Source of the DNA: Actinobacteria bacterium UBA6100 | Lineage (GTDB): Bacteria > Actinomycetota > Coriobacteriia > Anaerosomatales > Anaerosomataceae | DNA: 64,000 bases | Reading direction: 5' to 3' | Assembly (NCBI GenBank): GCA_002423585.1 | Contig: DIWS01000018.1 | Location: 1 to 64,000 of the forward strand | Part shown: piece by piece, positions 59,386 to 64,000 of the stretch | Position numbering within the stretch: position 1 is the stretch's first letter | How the letters are laid out: the number at the start of each line of letters is the position of its first letter | Notes under the pieces: model-generated | Told to the model about the DNA's origin: nothing | Seen by the model: the letters and a program-made list of their open reading frames with translations, nothing else | Database searches by the model: none | Translations under genes and position numbers: made by a program

Positions 59386-59421
59386 CCTACCTGCGATTTC
59401 GCGGTTGTTTCGCCCTACCTG
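59386..59421 (+). repeat. short direct repeat CCTACCTG in the pilB-LC7 gap
   Basis: The 143-base gap after pilB contains CCTACCTG at 59386-59393 and 59414-59421, spaced 28 bp start to start. It might be a regulator site, but eight-base repeats can occur by chance. No clear promoter was found in the gap. Confidence 0.25.
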
Positions 59422-59524
59422 ACGTGAGAAACTGAAACCGTTCGCCCGAGGGCCGGACTGTTCTTGCGTGCCATGAGAACGGTGGCGGCCACCCGGAGCC
59501 GCGTCTGATTGAGCTGAGGTGACC

Positions 59525-60154
59525 ATGGTAGACAAGGGCGTTGGCGACTACTTCATCACCGATACCGACGATGAGTCATTCGAGGACGACGACCTGCTCG
59601 GCGCCCCGGTCGTTGTGCCCGTGATCCCGCAACGTGCCGTGCAGTCCGCGCCGGCCACCGCACAGCCTGCCGCGCCGGCACCCGTGCCCGTGGTGGCACC
59701 GGTGGCCGCCGCACCCGCTCCGGAGCCGACGCAGGCGTATGTCGCACCCGCCGCTGTGCAGCGGCCGCAGGTCGCGGTGCGGCAGGCGACGCGTGAGCAA
59801 CTGCTCGCCGAGGCGCTCGATGACCTCATGCGAGAAGATGCGGACATCCAGGCCTCCGCGCTCGTGAGCCTCGATGGATTCACCATGGCCTCGGCGTTGC
59901 CCGCGGGCATGCAGGCGGATCGGGTCGGCGCGATGTCAGCGGCGATCCTCGGCCTGGGCGAGCGTGCCGCGGCTGAACTGGGGCGTGGCCACCTTTCGCA
60001 GGTGTTCATCGAAGGGGAGACCGGCTACGTGCTGCTCATGGCGGCCGGGGACCGTGCGGTACTCACCGCGATGGCCGATCCCGCGGCAAAGCTCGGTCTC
60101 GTCCTGTACGACATGAAAGCCACGGCGGAGCGCATCAGCCAGATCCTTGGCTAG
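59525..60154 (+). CDS. roadblock/LC7 domain protein (MglB/CvnB-like)
   Basis: The 209-residue protein has an acidic N-terminus, a long Pro/Ala/Val linker (about 25-85), and a C-terminal roadblock/LC7 domain: ALVSLDGFTMASALP, a VGAMSAAILGLGERAA helix, and GYVLLMAAGDRAVLTAMADP. LC7 proteins dimerise and act as activators or scaffolds for small Ras-like GTPases. One is encoded at 62249. ATG at 59525 is favoured over the GTG at 59519 because GAGGTG lies upstream. Confidence 0.87.
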   Translation: MVDKGVGDYFITDTDDESFEDDDLLGAPVVVPVIPQRAVQSAPATAQPAAPAPVPVVAPVAAAPAPEPTQAYVAPAAVQRPQVAVRQATREQLLAEALDDLMREDADIQASALVSLDGFTMASALPAGMQADRVGAMSAAILGLGERAAAELGRGHLSQVFIEGETGYVLLMAAGDRAVLTAMADPAAKLGLVLYDMKATAERISQILG

Positions 60155-60209
60155 GCTCCGGCGTAAGCCCTGCACGACACGACGCGCCGAGGAGTGACGG
60201 TCCGGATCC

Positions 60210-62231
60210 ATGGCACTGCGCGGCAATCTCAAGGACTTCAGCCTACCCGATGTCTTCCAGCTCGTTCAGTTGAGCGGGAAGACCGGTGTGCTGCGCATTC
60301 AGGGCACCGAAGCCGAGGGCAGCATCTGGTTCCGCGACGGTGACGTCTTCTTCGCGCAGTCGAACTGGCGGCGCGAGCAGCTTGGCGAGCGCCTGGTGAG
60401 CGCACAGCGCATCACGCCTGCGGCCCTCGCTCGTGCGCTCGATCTGCGGGCGGCCGAACCCGACGGCGGACGCCGCCTCGGCGAGATCCTCGTGAACGAG
60501 GGCTACATCACCCAACAGGTGCTTGAGGCCTTCGTCCAGGAGCAGATCCAGGACACGATCTTCGACCTCATGCGCTGGGATGAGGGTGAGTTCGATTTCG
60601 AGGTGCTCCCATCGATCGTCCACGAGGACATCGGCCTGTCTGTCTCGGTGGAGAACATCGTGATGGAGGGCGCTCGTCGGCTCGAGGAGTGGCAGCGCAT
60701 CAAGAAGAAGGTCCCGTCCACGGACATGGTCTTCAAGATGGCCACGGCGCCCGGCGAGGGTACGTTCGAGATCTCGCTCAAGCCGGTCGAGTGGGCGCTC
60801 CTGCTCCTGATCGACGGCACGCGCTCCGTGCGGGAACTTGCCGTCGAGACTCACTCCACCGACTTCGAGGTCGCGCGTGTGATCTACGGGCTCTTCTCGG
60901 CGGGCCTGCTCGAAGTGCCGTCCGACGATGAGATCGGACGACTGCGGACGGACCGTGCGAGGCGCGACGAGAAGCGTGCGAAGATCGAATCCGAGCGTGC
61001 TGCAAGAGAAGGCGAGGATCTCGTCGAGACCCTCGAGGTCGGGGCCAAGCCCGCTGCCGTGATGGAGGAGTCTGCGGCGGCTGAGCTGATGGTGGCCATC
61101 GAGGAAGAGGTCGCTCAGACACCGGCACCGGAGCGGGTGGTGGAGGAGCCCGAGTTCCTGGCCGCCGGCGTGGAGCCGCCGTCCTCCGACGACATGGCCG
61201 TCTTCGAGCAGATGATGGCGTCGGTCCTGTCGCCCCACGATGCCGGGACCACCGCAGAAGCGGCGCCCGAGCGGTCGGTTGAACCCGCACCCTCTGACGA
61301 GGAGTCGGGATACGAGGACGAGCCGGAGTTGCTCATCGTTCCCGAGCTCGAGATGCCCGGCGAGTACGACACGGAGATGGTTCCCGGGCTCGACTTCATG
61401 GCTGAGGCGGAGCCCGATCTGCAGTCCGGCCTCGGGTACGACTTCGCCTCAGACCTCCAGTTGGAGCCGGAGCTGCCGGTCATACCGACGGACGAGATGA
61501 CCCTGGCGGAGATCGAGGCGACCCTGGCCAGCCCGGAGCCCGGATCCATGCCTTCCGAGCCGGACGAGTTCGTGATCGGAGCCATCTCCAACGCCGACCT
61601 CGGAGACATACCCGCACCGCCTGTGGCTGACACCGATGCGCGACCGGAGACATTCGTCCCCTCCGGCGACTTCGAAGCCGATCTCCGTTCGCTCGGTCTG
61701 GGCGAGATGCCCGAGGAGCTCCTGCGGCCCGAGCCGCCGACCGAGGCCAGGGCGCCGATGTCCGAGTTCGAGGCGGCAGTGACCGTTGAGGCCGAGCCGG
61801 AACCCGAGCCGGAACTCGAGCCGGAAACGGAACCCGTGTATGTGTCCGAGGCGGAGCTCGAGTCGGAGCCTCAGGCGGCACTTGAGTCAGAGTCGGCAGA
61901 CGTTGACCTCGACTCTCTGCTCGCATCGCTTGAGGCCGGGCCGGAGCCCTCGGGGGTGATCTCCTCGGATACCGACTACGGCCCGGAGGTGGCGTCCGAG
62001 GGCGTGATCTCAACCGACGCGTTCCTCGCCGAGTTCGACGGGAGCGGGCTGTCGGACGGTCTGGGTGATGAACTCACCGCGCTCACCGGTGGCGGCGGGG
62101 CCGGCCGGGCGCGCCCGATCGCGACGGTCGCCAAGCTTCCGGAGGCGGGGGAGATCCGCATGCTCCACCGTGACCAGATGGTCGATCGGAGCCTGCTCGA
62201 GAAGATCATCGAAGGCGTCGAGAACCTCTAG
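60210..62231 (+). CDS. DUF4388 protein with MshEN-like repeat and long acidic tail
   Basis: The 673-residue protein starts with a DUF4388 domain (LKDFSLPDVFQLVQLSGKTGVLRI, about 1-55 and continuing near 115-150). Embedded at about 57-112 is a two-part MshEN-like repeat (LGERLVSAQRITPAAL and RLGEILVNEGYITQQVL) of the kind that opens PilB. A winged-helix-like region with LLLIDGTRSVRELAVETHSTDFE lies at about 190-260. Residues about 280-630 are acidic, Glu/Pro-rich and probably disordered, with a short closing helix. DUF4388 proteins often accompany LC7 and GTPase genes. Function inferred as a scaffold. Confidence 0.82.
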   Translation: MALRGNLKDFSLPDVFQLVQLSGKTGVLRIQGTEAEGSIWFRDGDVFFAQSNWRREQLGERLVSAQRITPAALARALDLRAAEPDGGRRLGEILVNEGYITQQVLEAFVQEQIQDTIFDLMRWDEGEFDFEVLPSIVHEDIGLSVSVENIVMEGARRLEEWQRIKKKVPSTDMVFKMATAPGEGTFEISLKPVEWALLLLIDGTRSVRELAVETHSTDFEVARVIYGLFSAGLLEVPSDDEIGRLRTDRARRDEKRAKIESERAAREGEDLVETLEVGAKPAAVMEESAAAELMVAIEEEVAQTPAPERVVEEPEFLAAGVEPPSSDDMAVFEQMMASVLSPHDAGTTAEAAPERSVEPAPSDEESGYEDEPELLIVPELEMPGEYDTEMVPGLDFMAEAEPDLQSGLGYDFASDLQLEPELPVIPTDEMTLAEIEATLASPEPGSMPSEPDEFVIGAISNADLGDIPAPPVADTDARPETFVPSGDFEADLRSLGLGEMPEELLRPEPPTEARAPMSEFEAAVTVEAEPEPEPELEPETEPVYVSEAELESEPQAALESESADVDLDSLLASLEAGPEPSGVISSDTDYGPEVASEGVISTDAFLAEFDGSGLSDGLGDELTALTGGGGAGRARPIATVAKLPEAGEIRMLHRDQMVDRSLLEKIIEGVENL

Positions 62232-62248
62232 AGAAGGACGGAGCACGT

Positions 62249-62776
62249 ATGCAGTCGGTCAAAGTCGTGATCACCGGGCCGTTCAATGCCGGCAAGACGA
62301 CCTTCATCAAGGCGGTCAGTGAGATCACGGTCCTGTCCACCGAGCGGCAGATCAGCGACACCTCGGGGGAGGGTGCCGGGGAGACGACTGTGGCGATGGA
62401 CTTCGGCCGCATCACCATCTCCGATGATGTGGTGCTGTACCTGTTCGGCACTCCCGGTCAGGAGCGCTTCTCGTTCATGTGGGAGACGCTCTCCGAGGGC
62501 ATGCTCGGCTTCGTTCTGCTCGTCGACGCCGATGATACGGCCTCGTACGAGGATGCGAAGTCGATGATCGAGTTCTTCCGCAACATGTCCGACGTCCCGT
62601 TCGTGGTCGCGGCCAACAAGGTGCCGGCTACAGACATGAAGACCCTGCGGGCCGTTCGCTCGGCCATCGCACTCGAGGATGAGATCCCGCTGCTCCCTGT
62701 TGACGCCCGGGACAAGGAGAGCGTCAAAGCGGTGCTGCTCGGTCTGTTGTATCGGATCCTCGACAGCATGAACTGA
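62249..62776 (+). CDS. Ras-like small GTPase (MglA/CvnD-like)
   Basis: The 175-residue protein has G1 GPFNAGKTTF, a Thr-rich switch I (GAGETTVAMDFGRI), G3 FGTPGQERFSFMW and G4 AANKVPATD. Bacterial GTPases of this kind pair with LC7 partners in MglAB polarity control and in actinobacterial conservons. An LC7 gene lies 2.1 kb upstream in the same operon. The Gln in the G3 box needed for hydrolysis is present. Confidence 0.9.
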   Translation: MQSVKVVITGPFNAGKTTFIKAVSEITVLSTERQISDTSGEGAGETTVAMDFGRITISDDVVLYLFGTPGQERFSFMWETLSEGMLGFVLLVDADDTASYEDAKSMIEFFRNMSDVPFVVAANKVPATDMKTLRAVRSAIALEDEIPLLPVDARDKESVKAVLLGLLYRILDSMN

Positions 62777-62781
62777 CGGTC

Positions 62782-63678
62782 GTGAACGAGCGATACTACA
62801 TGCTCGGAGGGCTGGCCCTGCTCCTTCTGGCGCTCATCGTATACGTCGCGATCGCACTGGTGCGCTACCGATCCGCGGTGCGCCGCGCGCGAGCCGTGTC
62901 ACCGGCCGGAGCCGATTCCGAAGGCGAGGCGCGCTACCTCGGCGCGCAGGCCGAGGCCGTGGAGGACCCGTTCGCGGTGTCGGTGGGCGAGTCGGCGCCG
63001 GGGATGATGGGTGCGTCAGCAGCGGCGACGCCCACGCAGTCGCAGGTGTGGGACTTCAGCATCCCGCAGGTGCATCCGGAGCCCGCTGCCCCTGCGCCCG
63101 AACCCGAACCTGCGCCCGCGCCCGAACCCGAACCTGCGCCTACGCCCGAACCCGAACCTGCGCCCGCGCCCGAACCCGAACCTGCGCCCGCGCCCGAACC
63201 CGAACCCGAACCTGCGCCTGAGTCCGAACCTCCGGTTCCGGCTCCGACTGCATCCACCCTCCCGGGTTACTCGCTTGCCGATGAACTCGACCGCTTGATG
63301 ATGGCGGCCGAGGAGCAGCCACCGCTGCTCACGGCGGAGGAGCACGAGGCGGTCGTAACGCCCGTTCAACCAACCACCGCCAGTGAGCCCGATTTCGCCC
63401 CGCCCTCCGATCCGCTGTTCCCGTCACCGTCGGTGGGACAGGTGCTGTCCGCGCCCGTCCCGACACCGGTGCAGGCGGCTCCGATCCGGGAACCCGCGCC
63501 GGTCTCGGCGCGGCAGACCCCTGATGTCCCCGAATACGCGCTCGTCTCTCCGGTGGAACTTCACTTCACCGGAGGCACGGGGCGCATCGGCGTGAAGCCG
63601 GGGACACGCAGCTTCGTCGAATTCCAGCGTCTCGCCGGGATCCTGCTGCAGGACCTCAAGTCGGCTCGCGGTTGGTAG
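62782..63678 (+). CDS. membrane protein with Pro/Glu repeat
   Basis: The 298-residue protein has one N-terminal membrane helix (about 7-29), a cytoplasmic or exported Pro/Glu/Ala repeat region (about 97-150) built from PEPEPAPA units, and a small C-terminal domain with FTGGTGRIGVKPGTRSFVEF. Such Pro-rich spacers act as rigid spans. It begins five bases after the GTPase gene and lies between it and a second PilB-like gene, so it may tether the GTPase module to the pilus machine; this is inference. Family not recognised. Confidence 0.72.
   Translation: MNERYYMLGGLALLLLALIVYVAIALVRYRSAVRRARAVSPAGADSEGEARYLGAQAEAVEDPFAVSVGESAPGMMGASAAATPTQSQVWDFSIPQVHPEPAAPAPEPEPAPAPEPEPAPTPEPEPAPAPEPEPAPAPEPEPEPAPESEPPVPAPTASTLPGYSLADELDRLMMAAEEQPPLLTAEEHEAVVTPVQPTTASEPDFAPPSDPLFPSPSVGQVLSAPVPTPVQAAPIREPAPVSARQTPDVPEYALVSPVELHFTGGTGRIGVKPGTRSFVEFQRLAGILLQDLKSARGW
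63090..63222 (+). repeat. 24-bp tandem repeat coding for PEPEPAPA
   Basis: About five copies of a 24-base unit, close to CCCGAACCCGAACCTGCGCC plus CGCG, encode the Pro/Glu repeat. Copies differ at few bases, so the array probably varies in length by slippage. Confidence 0.75.
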
Positions 63679-63785
63679 ACTCCATCGCGTGCGCCGCTGT
63701 CGCATCTCGCGCGAACTGTCGTACTATCGTGCACATGGGGTGATCGATCTCCCCGCGTGAGTGAACCGGACGGAGTGATGCATTC

Positions 63786-64000
63786 GTGGCTGAGGCGGGT
63801 CAGCGACTCGGCGTACTGCTCATGCGCGCCGGCATCATAACGGAGCGGCAACTCGCCGATGCGCTCGAGGTCCACAAGGCCACCGGGAGCCCGCTCGGCC
63901 GAGTCCTCGTCGACCTCGGTTACGCCACGCAGGGCGGCATCCTGTCGGTGATGGCCAAACAGATCGGCATCCCGTACATCGACTTCAGCGTCAAGCATCC
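63786..64000 (+). CDS. second PilB/GspE-like ATPase, N-terminal part (runs off the window)
   Basis: Seventy-one codons are present. They encode AEAGQRLGVLLMRAGIITER and a second half LGRVLVDLGYATQGGIL, followed by MAKQIGIPYIDF. This is the same MshEN-like domain that opens PilB at 57710, so the gene most likely encodes a second PilB/GspE-type ATPase. GTG at 63786 follows CGGAG ten bases upstream. An ATG at 63778 is in another frame. The ATPase core is beyond the window. Confidence 0.8.
   Translation, partial: MAEAGQRLGVLLMRAGIITERQLADALEVHKATGSPLGRVLVDLGYATQGGILSVMAKQIGIPYIDFSVKH

Noticed and set aside
63090..63222. Tandem repeat as a CRISPR array
   Set aside because: There are no unique spacers, and the repeat is in frame within a coding region.

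Overview
The window is a high-GC, gene-dense bacterial chromosome segment. It starts in the 3' end of a 23S rRNA gene and ends inside a second PilB-type ATPase gene. The gene set suggests an anaerobic or microaerophilic actinobacterium, most likely of class Coriobacteriia (Anaerosomatales/OPB41-like). It combines a B12-dependent ribonucleotide reductase, a superoxide reductase, system II cytochrome c maturation (ResB/CcsA), queuosine synthesis, PdxST vitamin B6 synthesis, a SigB-type sigma factor with an RsbW-like partner, and type IV pilus ATPases. The taxonomic placement is inference; no marker gene was compared by search. No tRNA, CRISPR array, insertion sequence, prophage or plasmid signature was seen. 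No gene-free stretch exceeds about 300 bases outside the rRNA region.

Layout. 1-480: 23S 3' end and 5S rRNA. 0.6-4 kb: NifU-like protein, then nrdJ-dcd behind a promoter carrying two NrdR-box matches. 4-9 kb: FAD reductase, a small Cys-rich protein, an endonuclease III-like enzyme, a DUF1015 protein, AzlCD and a small zinc-ribbon protein. 9-14.6 kb: rhomboid, LemA-HtpX-Lgt, a DUF3048 lipoprotein and pdxS. 14.6-20 kb: pdxT, YebC, ruvC-ruvA-(membrane protein)-ruvB behind an SOS box, then an HtpX-like pseudo-protease and a 38-residue membrane peptide. 20-24 kb: superoxide reductase, isochorismatase-like protein, folD, a surface protein and a Gdt1 transporter. 23.7-28 kb: queH, queA, ECF sigma/anti-sigma, tgt. 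28-31 kb: yajC-secD-secF. 31-37.4 kb: a RecJ-HIRAN-helicase fusion, relA and an MBL-fold hydrolase. 37.4-41.4 kb: LuxE-like protein, membrane protein, ResB and CcsA. 41.4-46.9 kb: hisS, aspS, a probable 6S RNA, a thioredoxin-like lipoprotein and rarA. 47-49.7 kb: RsbW-like/SigB-like pair and an AI-2E family permease. 49.7-57.7 kb: alaS-ruvX-mltG, an ABC exporter with a His-rich partner, yqeG and aroE. 57.7-64 kb: pilB, a roadblock/LC7 protein, a DUF4388 protein, a Ras-like GTPase, a Pro/Glu-repeat membrane protein and the start of a second pilB-like gene.

Many genes are chained by ATGA, GTGA or TGATG overlaps, so translational coupling is the rule here. Recognisable promoters use -10 boxes such as TAGAAT, TACACT and TATGAT, several with an extended TG. 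Two genes (tgt and the recJ fusion) look leaderless, with exactly six bases between TAGAAT and ATG.

The most unusual items are the RecJ-HIRAN-helicase fusion, the HtpX paralogue that has lost its zinc site and gained a Cys-rich insert, and the roadblock/GTPase/DUF4388 module placed between two PilB ATPases, where three neighbouring proteins share MshEN-like motifs.
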